From: Fredinandcohnia onubensis
Lineage (GTDB): Bacteria > Bacillota > Bacilli > Bacillales > Bacillaceae_L
Length of the DNA stretch: 64,000 bases
NCBI RefSeq assembly: GCF_031181385.1
Contig: NZ_JAPSKV010000006.1
Location: forward strand, 153,622-217,621
Direction of reading: 5' to 3'
A program made the translations under genes and the position numbers. Below, piece by piece: positions 47,809 through 57,700 of this stretch. How positions within the stretch are numbered: position 1 is the stretch's first letter; every line of letters starts with the position of its first letter. The notes beneath the pieces were generated by a model. The model made no database searches. It saw only the letters and a list, made by a program, of their open reading frames with translations, and was not told where the DNA came from.

Positions 47809-48663
47809 TTACTTCCTTTCAATACTCAACATCTTCAACACAATTCCTTCCCATCTATTCCAAGGAAGAACATTCTTAAGATATATAGAGGTTCTTACTC
47901 CTTTTCCCACAGGGTAGCGAAGTTTGGACAAGGAACCCTTTTGGGCTAGCTTTACAATGAACTGCGCAACCACAAGCGGGTCTCCATATGAAGCTTGGCC
48001 TTTTTCAAGTCGTGCTTCGATTTTCTTCATCATATGATGATAGGGAGATGTGGGTTGCATCGATTGTTCCGCAATCTTTGTTCCACTGCTCCAAATATTC
48101 GTTTGGAAGGAGCCAGGTTCAATTAGGGCAACGTCTATACCAAAAGGTCTTACTTCTAGCTGTAATGATTCACACCAGCCCTCTAAGGCGAATTTGGAGG
48201 CAACATAAGGAGATAGACCTGGAAACCCAATTTGCCCACTGATACTGCTAAGATTGATGATTTTTCCCGAACCTTGGTGTCTCATAAATGGAAGAACAAA
48301 TTTTGTAACCTCGATTAACCCGAAAAAATTCGTTTCAAATTGGGCTTTGTATTCATTCAGCGAAATTTCCTCGACAAACCCGCCTGTTGCAAATCCGGCG
48401 TTGTTCAATAGGATATCAATACTCCCTAGCTTATCTAAAGTTCGTTTAAAATCATATAAGGACTTGGCATCCGTCACATCCAATTGACAAAAAAGAAGAT
48501 TTTCTTCTAAAGTAGAATCATTTAATTTATCTAGTACATTATTTTTCTTTTCTAAATCTCTCATTGTTGCTACAACAAAATAGCCTTTTTTCAGAAATTC
48601 GATTGAACTTAAGAGTCCAAATCCACCGGATGCACCGGTTATGATTACAATAGGTTTTTTCAC
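47809..48663 (-). CDS. Short-chain dehydrogenase/reductase
   Basis: Classical-type SDR of 284 residues, cytoplasmic. The cofactor motif is TGASGGFG (9-16), the structural motif is NNAG (near 88), and the active site is Ser in NLSSISGQIG plus YVASK (Tyr and Lys near 153-157). The substrate cannot be read. The start is GTG after AAGGAGAG. It is divergent from the DedA gene and stands alone. Confidence 0.87.
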   Translation of the reverse strand: MKKPIVIITGASGGFGLLSSIEFLKKGYFVVATMRDLEKKNNVLDKLNDSTLEENLLFCQLDVTDAKSLYDFKRTLDKLGSIDILLNNAGFATGGFVEEISLNEYKAQFETNFFGLIEVTKFVLPFMRHQGSGKIINLSSISGQIGFPGLSPYVASKFALEGWCESLQLEVRPFGIDVALIEPGSFQTNIWSSGTKIAEQSMQPTSPYHHMMKKIEARLEKGQASYGDPLVVAQFIVKLAQKGSLSKLRYPVGKGVRTSIYLKNVLPWNRWEGIVLKMLSIERK

Positions 48664-48778
48664 ATGTTTCTCTCCTTAATCCATTTAAAAAGGTTTCTAA
48701 TATTATCCATTTAATCTTATAATAGAAAGAAGTGAGTATCTACAATTTAATATTTCAACCTGATAAGGCAGGGATAAG

Positions 48779-49381
48779 ATGGATATAAATGAAATCGTGT
48801 TAATTATTCAGGAACACGGATATATAGGACTTTATCTATGGTTGTGGGTGGGGGCATTTATCATTCCAATCCCTAATGAAGTCATTGTTTCAACAATTGG
48901 TTTTTTTTCTTCAGAGGATTTATTTGTACCTTGGAGGATTTTTTTAGTTACATATGCAGGCATTCTAACAGCCGTCACTACCAGTTATATTTTTGGACGA
49001 TTTGCAGGACATGCGATGGTTGTTCTCCTGAATAAGCAAAACAAAATGAGAAAAAAGATTGATCGTGGTTTATCTCTTATTGAAAAATACAATACGTTTG
49101 CGTTGGCCTTTTGTTATTTCGTACCAGGTTTTCGTATTCTATTTCCGTTCTTATTCGGTTTTAGTAAATTATCCTTTATTAAATTTGCAACTACGCTGTA
49201 CACAGCTATATTTGTATGGGTTTCGATCATTTTTTCAGTTGGCTATTTTGCAGGGGAAGAGTTCATAGAGGGTTTTATTAAATATTACGATATTGTCATT
49301 GGTATAGCTGTTGTAGCATTGGTAGTATTTGTATTGGTTAAGATAAAAAAGACGAGAAAACTCCGTAAGCTTTCACATTGA
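48779..49381 (+). CDS. DedA-family membrane protein
   Basis: DedA/SNARE-associated family membrane protein, 200 residues, with four to five hydrophobic segments. The family elements YVPGFRILFPFLFGFSKLS (near 119-137) and FIIPIPNEVIVSTIGFF (near 27-43) are present. Members are thought to translocate undecaprenyl phosphate or phospholipids and to support membrane potential. ATG after CAGGGA, a weak site. The next gene starts 15 bp downstream, so they are probably co-transcribed. Confidence 0.87.
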   Translation: MDINEIVLIIQEHGYIGLYLWLWVGAFIIPIPNEVIVSTIGFFSSEDLFVPWRIFLVTYAGILTAVTTSYIFGRFAGHAMVVLLNKQNKMRKKIDRGLSLIEKYNTFALAFCYFVPGFRILFPFLFGFSKLSFIKFATTLYTAIFVWVSIIFSVGYFAGEEFIEGFIKYYDIVIGIAVVALVVFVLVKIKKTRKLRKLSH

Positions 49382-49396
49382 GAGGGTGTTTTAAAA

Positions 49397-50458
49397 ATGA
49401 AAAAGCTATCCTTATTTCTAGTATTTTTAATAATAGCTGGTTGTTCAGAGAAACAACCCCTTGATGAACCTGTAAAGGAAACTGTTTCAAACCCGGCTAT
49501 TATTGCGACAAACCTCACTATTCCATGGATGATAAGCAAAACAGACGGAGCCTTTCTCATTCCTGAACGTGTTGGGAGGTTGTCAGAAATTGAGGAAGCT
49601 ACTGGGAATGTAACGAGACAGCAGCTAAACCTTCAAAAAGAAATTGTACACCAAGGGGAAGGCGGCTTTCTGGGATTTACGGTTGCACCTGATTATGCGA
49701 GCTCAAATCAGGCATTTTTGTATCATACATATCTGGAGGACGGAGAAATTTTAAATCGCGTGATTCTTGTGGAAAGAAACGATTCTACCTGGGAAGAAAA
49801 GTCAGTCTTACTTGAGGGAATCCCTGGTGGAAGAATTCATAATGGGGGTCGAATCAAGATTGGCCCAGATCAAAAACTTTATGTTACAGCAGGTGATACA
49901 GGAGTTCCGGAAAATTCCCAAAACAGAACAAGTCTATCCGGCAAAATCCTCCGAATGAACCTAGATGGCTCTATTCCGAATGATAATCCTTTTCCTAACT
50001 CTTATGTCTACTCATATGGTCATCGGAACCCTCAAGGGCTAGCATGGGATGAAAAAGGAACTTTATACAGCACAGAACATGGACAAAGTGCACACGATGA
50101 GATTAATCTGATTGAACCGGGTAAGAACTATGGATGGCCTGTTATTGAGGGGGATGAGACGGAGACTGGAATGATAACACCGATATATCATACTGGGGAG
50201 GAAACATGGGCACCTTCTGGAATCGATTATGCAAATGGCAAGCTTTATATCGCCACATTAAGGGGATCAGAAGTGAAAAGCTATGATGTTGAGTCAGGTA
50301 GAATTGAGACAATCCTTGATATCAATAGCCGAATGAGGGATGTGTACATAGAAGATAGTATTCTTTATACCATCACAAATAACACAGACGGACGCGGGAA
50401 TCCAAAAGAAGATGATGACAAACTTCTTTCAATCCCATTATCAGGAATTCGGAAATAA
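49397..50458 (+). CDS. PQQ-dependent sugar dehydrogenase-type lipoprotein
   Basis: Secreted lipoprotein (353 residues) of the glucose/sorbosone dehydrogenase family (soluble GDH beta-propeller). Signal peptide with lipobox IAGC (Cys16). Family landmarks: GEGGFLGFTVAPDY (near 90-103), IHNGGRIKIGPDQKLYVTAGD (near 147-167), YSYGHRNPQGLAWD (near 205-218) and the propeller end. Activity would need PQQ, for which no synthesis gene is in the window, so the true substrate and cofactor are open. ATG after GAGGGTG. Confidence 0.87.
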   Translation: MKKLSLFLVFLIIAGCSEKQPLDEPVKETVSNPAIIATNLTIPWMISKTDGAFLIPERVGRLSEIEEATGNVTRQQLNLQKEIVHQGEGGFLGFTVAPDYASSNQAFLYHTYLEDGEILNRVILVERNDSTWEEKSVLLEGIPGGRIHNGGRIKIGPDQKLYVTAGDTGVPENSQNRTSLSGKILRMNLDGSIPNDNPFPNSYVYSYGHRNPQGLAWDEKGTLYSTEHGQSAHDEINLIEPGKNYGWPVIEGDETETGMITPIYHTGEETWAPSGIDYANGKLYIATLRGSEVKSYDVESGRIETILDINSRMRDVYIEDSILYTITNNTDGRGNPKEDDDKLLSIPLSGIRK

Positions 50459-50479
50459 ACGAGAATGAGGAGAAGAAGA

Positions 50480-50863
50480 ATGGTAGAAAATTCGTTAATC
50501 AAAGTTTTGGGGATTACAATTGAAGAGGTGACACCTGAGCGAGTGACAGCGACTATGCCAGTTGATGAACGTACACGTCAGCCTTTTGGTGTTTTGCATG
50601 GTGGGGCATCTGTTGCGTTAGCGGAAACAGTTGCAAGTATAGGTACATACAATTTAGTAGATCGTAATACACAAGGTTGTGCAGGTCTAGAAATTAATGC
50701 GAACCATATTCGTGCAAAAAGGGATGGCATCGTAAAAGCAATCGGCACTCCCCTCCATAAAGGAAAAACAACAATGGTTTGGGATGTTAAAATTGTGGAT
50801 GAAGAAGATAACCTAATCTGCGTATCACGCTGCACCACAGCGATTATCAACTTGAAAAAATGA
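50480..50863 (+). CDS. yuxO: Hotdog-fold thioesterase YuxO
   Basis: PaaI-type hotdog thioesterase, 127 residues. FGVLHGGASVALAETVAS (near 34-51) has the catalytic Glu and the His-Gly-Gly loop. Members near mrp in Bacillus (YuxO/ComA2) act on acyl-CoA, possibly 1,4-dihydroxy-2-naphthoyl-CoA in menaquinone synthesis. The frame has an ATG at 50465, but GAGGAG lies after it, so ATG at 50480 is the start. The preceding gene stops 21 bp earlier. Confidence 0.87.
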   Translation: MVENSLIKVLGITIEEVTPERVTATMPVDERTRQPFGVLHGGASVALAETVASIGTYNLVDRNTQGCAGLEINANHIRAKRDGIVKAIGTPLHKGKTTMVWDVKIVDEEDNLICVSRCTTAIINLKK

Positions 50864-50869
50864 AGCCAA

Positions 50870-50904
50870 AAAAAGCGAGGACCTCAAGTGTCCTCGCTTT
50901 CCTT
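50870..50904. terminator. Terminator between yuxO and mrp operon
   Basis: Perfect stem AAAGCGAGGAC/GTCCTCGCTTT, with T-rich flanks both ways, between converging genes. Confidence 0.93.
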
Positions 50905-51281
50905 TATTGACTCACTTTTTCTTTTTCCTTTGAATGGTGAACCTTGTCTTTTAGGTCATCTTGGGAGCTTTTTTCCCAAAGTGGAACCTTTGTATTATAG
51001 GCAGCGCGGCTAATCAAATGTCCGGCAACTGGTGATGTCAGAAAGAGAAAGACGAATCCCAGAATCAACCTCGCATTCATATAGCCTTCAATTAGCCAGA
51101 AGTATAGAAACGTTCCAAGTAATATCGAAAGTACCCCTAATGTCCCACTTTTAGATACCGCATGGTTTCTTGTGTACACATCTGGTAAACGGAGAATTCC
51201 AATCGCACTTAATATGCTTAAAAGTGCTCCGAACAAAATAATGACTGCAAATAAAATCTTAAGCGTCTCGGTCATGTTCAA
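50904..51281 (-). CDS. mrpG: Mrp Na+/H+ antiporter subunit G
   Basis: Small membrane subunit (125 residues) with three hydrophobic segments. GILRLPDVYTRNHAVSKSGTLGV (near 29-51) and FLTSPVAGHLISRAAY are family hallmarks. Two starts are possible: TTG at 51281, six bases from AAGGAG, or ATG at 51275. The first has the better spacing. Last gene of the seven-gene antiporter operon, overlapping mrpF by 23 bases. Confidence 0.95.
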   Translation of the reverse strand: MNMTETLKILFAVIILFGALLSILSAIGILRLPDVYTRNHAVSKSGTLGVLSILLGTFLYFWLIEGYMNARLILGFVFLFLTSPVAGHLISRAAYNTKVPLWEKSSQDDLKDKVHHSKEKEKVSQ

Positions 51282-51543
51282 TTACGACTCCTTTCTCAAG
51301 GAACTTCGAAAAGGCTACTGTGCCAACAAAGGCTACAATCGCAATCAATAAGATGACCTCAAGGAATGAATTTGAGCGCAGAATGACTGAAATAATCGCG
51401 GTAATTCCAACTAAATTGACTCCTATTGCATCAAGTGCAATGACTTTGTCAGAAATCGAAGGTCCCTTAATCACACGGTATAAATAAGCAATCGTTGAAA
51501 CCGATAAGCAGACAAGTGAAATATTAAGTATAATCTCAAACAT
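51259..51543 (-). CDS. mrpF: Mrp Na+/H+ antiporter subunit F
   Basis: Membrane subunit of 94 residues with three hydrophobic segments. RVIKGPSISDKVIALDAIGVNLVG-like stretch (23-46; key part GPSISDKVIALDAIG) is typical of MrpF. In the family this subunit has also been linked to bile-salt and cholate efflux. Its ATG overlaps the mrpE stop by one base (TAATG). Confidence 0.95.
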   Translation of the reverse strand: MFEIILNISLVCLSVSTIAYLYRVIKGPSISDKVIALDAIGVNLVGITAIISVILRSNSFLEVILLIAIVAFVGTVAFSKFLEKGVVIEHDRDA

Positions 51544-52019
51544 TATCGGCTCACCTCCATAATTGCTTTTTCAAATGTACTTTTAATAGAATCTATTGCC
51601 TCATCCGCATCTTGTAAATCCATTGCGTGAACATAGATTAATTTTTTATCATCTGAAATATCCATTACTAATGTACCTGGTGTCAGCGTAATTAAATTCG
51701 AAAGTACCATGATTTCCCAGTCTTTTTCCACTTGAATCGGCAATGCGAAAATTCCAGGTTTGATATCAAGCTTTGGCTTTACAACTACCTTCATAATGGC
51801 ATAATTTGATAGAACTAACTCTCTAAAGAAAATTAAGATAAGTTTAATCACTGCCCACACATTATGGAGATAAAATCGGTGTGAGAAGGAACGACGTAAA
51901 ATAAAGATTAGAAAAAGACCGATCAAATATCCGCCGAAAAAGGCTCCAAAGTCATAAGAATTCGAGATAAACATCCACGAAACGGCAATGAAAATATTTA
52001 AAACCAATTGCAACAACAT
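51543..52019 (-). CDS. mrpE: Mrp Na+/H+ antiporter subunit E
   Basis: Membrane subunit of 158 residues with N-terminal hydrophobic segments and a soluble C-terminal half. NLITLTPGTLVMDISDD (near 103-119) is the conserved MrpE element. The open frame reaches 52106 inside mrpD. The ATG at 52019 has AAAGGAG ahead and is the right start, leaving only 5 bases after the mrpD stop. Confidence 0.95.
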   Translation of the reverse strand: MLLQLVLNIFIAVSWMFISNSYDFGAFFGGYLIGLFLIFILRRSFSHRFYLHNVWAVIKLILIFFRELVLSNYAIMKVVVKPKLDIKPGIFALPIQVEKDWEIMVLSNLITLTPGTLVMDISDDKKLIYVHAMDLQDADEAIDSIKSTFEKAIMEVSR

Positions 52020-52024
52020 AACAT

Positions 52025-53506
52025 CTACTCCTTTAAGACAGCTTGGACATAGATGGATGGGTCCGTTAAATCTTGAGCTGCTTGCGAGATATACGGATAG
52101 AACCATTCAGCACCAAATCCAAGTGCAATTGAGAGTGAAAGTAGAAGAGTGATTGGAAATAGTAATCCTTTTGTTGTTCCTTTTTCTTCTTCTTTCCTAA
52201 GCTTTGCTTCACCCCAGAAACCGTTAATGAAGATTTTCATAACCGAATAGAGGACTAGAAGACTTGAAATTAAAATTGCCGCAACCAGTGCGTAATGCTC
52301 AGTAGCAAGGCTTCCCTTAACAATTAGAAGTTTGCCGATGAAACCACTAAATGGAGGGATACCTGCAAGTGAAATGGTTGCAATGAAGAACATCCATCCT
52401 AAATATGGATGATGGTTGATTAAACCGCCCATTTTCTTCAAATTGCTTGTTCCAGTTATGACAATCATCGCCCCTGCTAATAGGAAGAGGGCAGCTTTGA
52501 TAATCATGTCATGAATTAAATAGTAAATCGACCCAGTTAGTGATGTCGGTGTTAAGGTTGCAACACCTACTAAAATAACACCTACTGCAGTTAAAATATT
52601 GTAAATAATAATTTGTTTAACATCCCAGTAAGCAACAGCCCCAATTACACCTACTAGAATTGTAAATCCTGCAAGGATTCCGATTAAGGTATGAGTAAAA
52701 CCTGTATCGTGATAGAAAATAATCGTAAACGTACGAATGATTGAATATACCCCAACCTTTGTTAATAAGGCCCCAAATAGAGCTGTAATCGGTGTTGGTG
52801 GTGCATTATAAGAACCAGGCAACCAGAAAAATAGCGGGAAGATTGCACCTTTTAACCCGAAAACGACTAAAAATAGGATTGAGATAACAGTCACGATACC
52901 TGGTTGTCCAAGTTCACTAATTTTTGCTGATAAATCTGCCATATTAACTGTTCCTGTTACTGCGTATAAATAGGCAACGGCTATAACAAAAAGGGCAGAT
53001 GAAATCACGTTTACCAAGATGTATTTAATTGATTCACGTAATTGTGGCTTTGTCCCACCATGAACAATTAGGACATAAGAAGCCATTAGCATGACCTCGA
53101 AAAATACGAATAGGTTGAAAAGATCTCCTGTTAAAAATGCACCTAGTACCCCAACCATTAGGAATTGTACTGCCGCATAATAGAAGAAAGCTTCTCTTTC
53201 TTTCCCGATGTTCTTGAACGAATAGATTGTACAGGCTAAGACTACAATACTGCCTGTTGTAACGAGTAATGAAGCAAGCATATCGGCTACTAGTACAATT
53301 CCAAAAGGAGCGTCCCAGTCACCGAGGTTAAGAGTTTGAATCCCATTACGATAGACCTGATTGACAAGGCTTAATGACACAATGATAGTTAGAATTGTTG
53401 AAATTAAGCTGATAACTCTTGTTGCTTTCGTATATTTATTTACAAAGATAAGTATGATTCCCGTCATGAGAGGAATCAATATTGGAAGGATTACAAAATT
53501 ATTCAT
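52025..53506 (-). CDS. mrpD: Mrp Na+/H+ antiporter subunit D
   Basis: Large antiporter-like subunit (493 residues), related to respiratory complex I subunits NuoM/NuoN, with about 14 membrane segments. The conserved Glu in [10 protein letters not shown] (near 133-142) and the Lys in the [17 protein letters not shown] stretch (near 217-233) form the proton path. The frame has another ATG at 53515, but the GGGGAA site abuts that codon, so ATG at 53506 is chosen, matching family length. Overlaps mrpC by 8 bases. Confidence 0.96.
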   Translation of the reverse strand: MNNFVILPILIPLMTGIILIFVNKYTKATRVISLISTILTIIVSLSLVNQVYRNGIQTLNLGDWDAPFGIVLVADMLASLLVTTGSIVVLACTIYSFKNIGKEREAFFYYAAVQFLMVGVLGAFLTGDLFNLFVFFEVMLMASYVLIVHGGTKPQLRESIKYILVNVISSALFVIAVAYLYAVTGTVNMADLSAKISELGQPGIVTVISILFLVVFGLKGAIFPLFFWLPGSYNAPPTPITALFGALLTKVGVYSIIRTFTIIFYHDTGFTHTLIGILAGFTILVGVIGAVAYWDVKQIIIYNILTAVGVILVGVATLTPTSLTGSIYYLIHDMIIKAALFLLAGAMIVITGTSNLKKMGGLINHHPYLGWMFFIATISLAGIPPFSGFIGKLLIVKGSLATEHYALVAAILISSLLVLYSVMKIFINGFWGEAKLRKEEEKGTTKGLLFPITLLLSLSIALGFGAEWFYPYISQAAQDLTDPSIYVQAVLKE

Positions 53507-53840
53507 CGCTATCATTTCCCCTTAATTTATCCATGTTATCCGTTCCAAGCTCTTGATAGGAGCGATACGCAAGCACTAGAATAAACGATGTTACCCCAAA
53601 GCTAATTACGATTGCTGTTAAGATAAGGGCTTGTGGAAGTGGATCAACATATGCCTTCGTACCTTCTACTAAAATAGGAGCAGCTCCATGCTTTAACCCA
53701 CCCATCGTTAAAATCAATAAATGGGCTCCATGACTTAGCAAACCTGTCCCAATAATGACACGAATAAGACTTTTTGAAAGCATTAAATATGTCGCTGCCG
53801 TAAACAAAATACCGATAACAATAGCCATTAAAATCTCCAT
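53499..53840 (-). CDS. mrpC: Mrp Na+/H+ antiporter subunit C
   Basis: Membrane subunit of 113 residues, NuoK-like, with three hydrophobic segments. [23 protein letters not shown] (33-55) and [19 protein letters not shown] are strongly conserved in the family. Stop overlaps the mrpD start region. Its ATG is 3 bases after the mrpB stop. Confidence 0.96.
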   Translation of the reverse strand: MEILMAIVIGILFTAATYLMLSKSLIRVIIGTGLLSHGAHLLILTMGGLKHGAAPILVEGTKAYVDPLPQALILTAIVISFGVTSFILVLAYRSYQELGTDNMDKLRGNDSDE

Positions 53841-53843
53841 TAA

Positions 53844-54266
53844 TCATTCATCCTCCCCGATTGTTTGGATAATGGTCATGGTTACTCCTACAACAACTAA
53901 ATAAACACCGGTATCAAATAATACAGCAGTGGCAAGTTCTGTTTTCCCGAAAATTGGTAAATCAAAGTAACCAAAAGTATGGGATAAGAAGGGTACATCG
54001 AAAAAGAATGAACCCATTGCAGTTAAAGTTGCAATTAATAACCCGAGAGCCGCAACCTTTTTAAAGTCAAAAGGCAAGGCTTTTTTTACTGTTTTCATAT
54101 CGAATGCTAAAAGGAGAAGGACGATTGCTGCAGCTGAAATCAGTCCACCGATAAATCCTCCTCCTGGAGTATTATGACCTGCAAAAAAGAGATTCAAGGA
54201 ATAGGCAAGAATAATGAAAACAGTTATCTTTGTTGCCGTTTGTAGGATTAAATCATTTGTTTTCAT
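53844..54266 (-). CDS. mrpB: Mrp Na+/H+ antiporter subunit B
   Basis: Membrane subunit of 140 residues, with four hydrophobic segments. GHNTPGGGFIGGLISAAAIVLL-like stretch (30-51; core HNTPGGGFIGGL) is the MrpB signature. Start ATG overlaps the mrpA stop (ATGA), so translation is coupled. Confidence 0.96.
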   Translation of the reverse strand: MKTNDLILQTATKITVFIILAYSLNLFFAGHNTPGGGFIGGLISAAAIVLLLLAFDMKTVKKALPFDFKKVAALGLLIATLTAMGSFFFDVPFLSHTFGYFDLPIFGKTELATAVLFDTGVYLVVVGVTMTIIQTIGEDE

Positions 54267-56668
54267 CCTTCTTTCCTCCTTGTTAAACGTAATTTGATCA
54301 TTGTAAATATACCTAGTGCTGCAATACCAAGCACGGTGATTTCAAACAATGTATCAAAGCCACGGAAGTCTACTAATATGACGTTAACTATATTTGTACC
54401 TCCGCCTTTTTTATAGCTATTTTCTACAAAATAACTTGAGATAGAATCAATCAATCTTGTGCTATTTGCGGAAATCGCAAGCAAAGTAACAATGGTTCCA
54501 ACCCCTAATGAAATAATTAAGTTTGTAAGACGAAAACGCATTGGTTTTTCTTTTTTGTGTAGCTTTGGTAAGTGATAGAAACACAAAAGGAATAAGGAAA
54601 CGGATACCGTTTCAATTACGAGCTGAGTCAACGCTAAATCAGGTGCACGGAATAGCACAAAGAATAATGAAACTGAATATCCAACTGCACCAAGTGCAAT
54701 AATTGCCGTAAGTCTTGATTTGGCGAAAACAGTTGTCGCAACTCCACCTACAAGAACAAATGCTAGCACAGCTTCAAAAAGTCGAACTGGTGCAACATGT
54801 GTTAAATCAAAAGCAAATGCATTTTTAATGATGAGCGCACTTCCAATTGCTAAGATAAAGAACGCAAACATAATAACTAAATAGTCACGAATAACTCCAG
54901 TCATATAGAAGCGATTTATCTTTGATGCTGACCTCTCCATGCCAATAATCCCATTGTCATAAAGATTGTTTAAAGTTAAACGCTTGGAAAAGACATTGTA
55001 AATGCCTGTCCATTTTGCAAGCGAAAGAAACATAAGGGTTCCTAACAAAACAACTCCAATTGACATAAAGAGCGGTGCATTCCATCCGTGGAAATATTCA
55101 AAATGAATATGATAGTTTGAATCACCATCGAGTAAGCTTGGAACGATGGATGCCACAGCTGGTTCAATTAAACTTGGAGCCAGAATGTTTGAAAACAAAC
55201 CAAAAATGATAACAAGTGAAGCTAGGATAATTGGTGAGATTAACATCCCAATTGGTGCTTCATGTGGTTTTTTATCCAGCTTTTCAAACTGAGCTTTTCC
55301 TGTAAAGGTTTTAAAGACTAGAATCATACTGTAAATGAACGTGAACACACTAGCGACCCAACCGATGATAGGGAAAAGTATACCTAATGTTTCCATATTG
55401 AAAATATCAAGTGTCGTTGCATTTACAATTGCTGTAAAGAACGCTTCTTTACTTAAGAAACCATTAAATGGTGGTAGACCTGCCATTGAAAAGGCGCCAA
55501 TAACAGCCAATGTGAAGGTGATTGGCATCACGGTCATTAATCCACCAAGCTTGCGAATATCACGGGTACCTGTTTCATGGTCGACAATACCTACAACCAT
55601 GAACAAACTTCCTTTGAATGTCGCGTGGTTAATTAAGTGGAAAATAGCTGCGACTATTGCAGCCAAATAAATATTGGTATCAAGATGATCATAATGAAGA
55701 GCAGCTGAACCAATTCCTAATAGGGACATAATCATTCCCAGTTGACTTACTGTTGAAAATGCAAGAATTCCTTTTAAATCTGTTTGTTTAACGGCACTAA
55801 ATGAGCCCCAGAACAAGGTAATGATTCCAAAGGTTGAGATAATCCAAAACCATTCACTTGATCCAGCAAAAATAGGACTTAAGCGCGCAACTAAATAAAT
55901 ACCTGCTTTTACCATTGTCGCTGAGTGAAGATACGCACTAACAGGTGTTGGTGCTTCCATTGCATCCGGTAACCAAATATGAAACGGAAATTGAGCTGAT
56001 TTTGTAAAAGCACCTAATAAAATTAATAGCATTGCCGGAATGAATAGTGGATTTGATGGTAATGTATCCACTTGAGCAATCATCTCACGAATACTGAATG
56101 TATTCGTCATGAGTGATAGTAAAACGAATCCAGCTAACATGGATAAACCACCAAACACGGTGATTAACATTGATTTTAGTGCACCATACCTAGATTTTTC
56201 ACGATTATGCCAATATCCAATTAGTAGAAAAGAAGATAGACTGGTTAACTCCCAAAACGTATAAAGCATAATCACATTATCGGAGAGGACAACTCCAAGC
56301 ATAGCTCCCATAAAACAGAGCAGGTACACATAAAAGTTATGTAGGGATTCCTTTTCTTTCGATAAGTAGTAGATAGAGTAGAGAACAACCAATGCTCCAA
56401 TACCTGTAATCAGTAAGGCAAACAAGAGCCCTAATCCATCAATGTACGCAGTGAAATTTACACCAATGGAAGGTATCCATTCTGCGGTACGAATTATCGG
56501 ATTTCCATTCATCGTGTCCTTCATAAATGGAAAGAAATAAGAAAATAGTAGTACAGGTAGAATTAGTACAAACCAACCTGTATGAATCCCACGCAAATAT
56601 TTGCGTAAAATAGGAATAAAGATAGCCAATATAAATGGAGATAATATGGCCCAATGTACAAGTGACAA
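54263..56668 (-). CDS. mrpA: Mrp Na+/H+ antiporter subunit A
   Basis: Largest subunit (801 residues), with about 20 membrane segments and the NuoL-like core in the first 500 residues. Conserved elements: MLYTFWELTSLSSFLLIGYW (near 134-153, with the key Glu) and FPFHIWLPDAMEAPTPVSAYLHSATMV near 227-253. First gene of mrpABCDEFG, which exchanges Na+ for H+ and supports alkali and salt tolerance. Start is TTG after GAGGGGG. A C-terminal domain (from about 640) carries the NuoJ-like part and ends the protein. Confidence 0.97.
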   Translation of the reverse strand: MSLVHWAILSPFILAIFIPILRKYLRGIHTGWFVLILPVLLFSYFFPFMKDTMNGNPIIRTAEWIPSIGVNFTAYIDGLGLLFALLITGIGALVVLYSIYYLSKEKESLHNFYVYLLCFMGAMLGVVLSDNVIMLYTFWELTSLSSFLLIGYWHNREKSRYGALKSMLITVFGGLSMLAGFVLLSLMTNTFSIREMIAQVDTLPSNPLFIPAMLLILLGAFTKSAQFPFHIWLPDAMEAPTPVSAYLHSATMVKAGIYLVARLSPIFAGSSEWFWIISTFGIITLFWGSFSAVKQTDLKGILAFSTVSQLGMIMSLLGIGSAALHYDHLDTNIYLAAIVAAIFHLINHATFKGSLFMVVGIVDHETGTRDIRKLGGLMTVMPITFTLAVIGAFSMAGLPPFNGFLSKEAFFTAIVNATTLDIFNMETLGILFPIIGWVASVFTFIYSMILVFKTFTGKAQFEKLDKKPHEAPIGMLISPIILASLVIIFGLFSNILAPSLIEPAVASIVPSLLDGDSNYHIHFEYFHGWNAPLFMSIGVVLLGTLMFLSLAKWTGIYNVFSKRLTLNNLYDNGIIGMERSASKINRFYMTGVIRDYLVIMFAFFILAIGSALIIKNAFAFDLTHVAPVRLFEAVLAFVLVGGVATTVFAKSRLTAIIALGAVGYSVSLFFVLFRAPDLALTQLVIETVSVSLFLLCFYHLPKLHKKEKPMRFRLTNLIISLGVGTIVTLLAISANSTRLIDSISSYFVENSYKKGGGTNIVNVILVDFRGFDTLFEITVLGIAALGIFTMIKLRLTRRKEG

Positions 56669-56876
56669 AACAGTACCCCCTCAAACATTTTTATTTCTCT
56701 TAAAAGTATATAACAATTATTACGAACTTGCATGCCTTGCAACTTCTAGTGTTACCTAGATTTTTAGTTGTTATTAAATATGAAGAGATGTGTTCTTATG
56801 AACAAAAAAAATTTTTTAAAATAGATTGTATAAAAATGCTTTTTGAAATGAATGCTAGTAGCAAGAGGTGAGTTTT

Positions 56877-57101
56877 GTGAATGTAAAAAAAGGAATTGTG
56901 GCAATTGCGATTTTTGCCTTCTTGTTTACAATAGCTTGGGTGATTCATGACCAAACGAAGAGAGAATATATCGTAGAAGAACAAATCGATAATCAACAAC
57001 AATTTCAAATACAAACAATTGATTCTACACAAACAGAGGAAACAACGGTCTACCCAAAATTCAAACCACGTGAATATATTCGGATCGAACATCGAAAATA
57101 A
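56877..57101 (+). CDS. Small single-pass membrane protein, unknown
   Basis: A 74-residue protein: N-terminal membrane segment (GIVAIAIFAFLFTIAWVIH, residues about 6-24), then a polar Gln/Thr-rich outer part ending in a basic tail. The frame has a GTG at 56868 that is part of the GAGGTGAG site, so the GTG at 56877 is preferred. Family not recognised. It faces a minus-strand gene across a shared hairpin. Confidence 0.65.
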   Translation: MNVKKGIVAIAIFAFLFTIAWVIHDQTKREYIVEEQIDNQQQFQIQTIDSTQTEETTVYPKFKPREYIRIEHRK

Positions 57102-57131
57102 AAAAAGGATGAGACAAAAAGTATCTCATCC
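57100..57131 (-). terminator. Terminator of the 189-residue membrane protein gene
   Basis: GGATGAGA/TCTCATCC stem. On the minus strand it runs into TTTTTTT. Confidence 0.88.
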
Positions 57132-57700
57132 TAAATCACACTGTTATTTCTTACCATTGGAACCGGAATAGCTTTATTATGGAACATCATAATTAAAATG
57201 GGACATCCAAGAAGAGCCAAGAAAATAAATAAACTAAATAATAAATTCGATGTTAATGTAATACCAGCTTTATAACCAGCTTCCATATAATCATCGTATA
57301 GAGCAGCAATTTCCTGATCATCAGGGAAATTTGAGAGCATTAGAAATTCATTATTATCTACATCGTAATAAAGGAATTCATGTTTCTGAATATAAAAAAT
57401 GCTATCGCGTTTTAATTTATATGCAACGTGTCCGACAACAACATTTGCTGTATACGTGTCAATTTCTTCTTCATTTTTCTCTGTGCTTGGATCATCCGCC
57501 GTGATGACTTTTGTAATTTCTGCTTCCTTTGTAATGGTATTAACCACTTCAGCAGAACCTTCCGCATAATAATTAACTTCCTTCAATTTCTCATTAACCG
57601 CTTTTGTGAAATCTGATTCCCCAGATGCACCTGCCGTACTCAAGAAGGTGAAAAAAGCCAAACAGCAGACAAGCATCAAAAATAATAACCCTTTTTTCAT
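57131..57700 (-). CDS. Unknown secreted/membrane protein
   Basis: A 189-residue protein with an N-terminal signal peptide (LLFLMLVCCLAFFTFLSTAGAS) and one C-terminal membrane segment (LLFSLFIFLALLGCPILIMMF, residues about 152-172). The outer part between them is about 120 residues, acidic, with alternating hydrophobic strands, and would be anchored by the C-terminal helix. Family not recognised. ATG follows GAGGGGTTAG. Confidence 0.72.
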   Translation of the reverse strand: MKKGLLFLMLVCCLAFFTFLSTAGASGESDFTKAVNEKLKEVNYYAEGSAEVVNTITKEAEITKVITADDPSTEKNEEEIDTYTANVVVGHVAYKLKRDSIFYIQKHEFLYYDVDNNEFLMLSNFPDDQEIAALYDDYMEAGYKAGITLTSNLLFSLFIFLALLGCPILIMMFHNKAIPVPMVRNNSVI

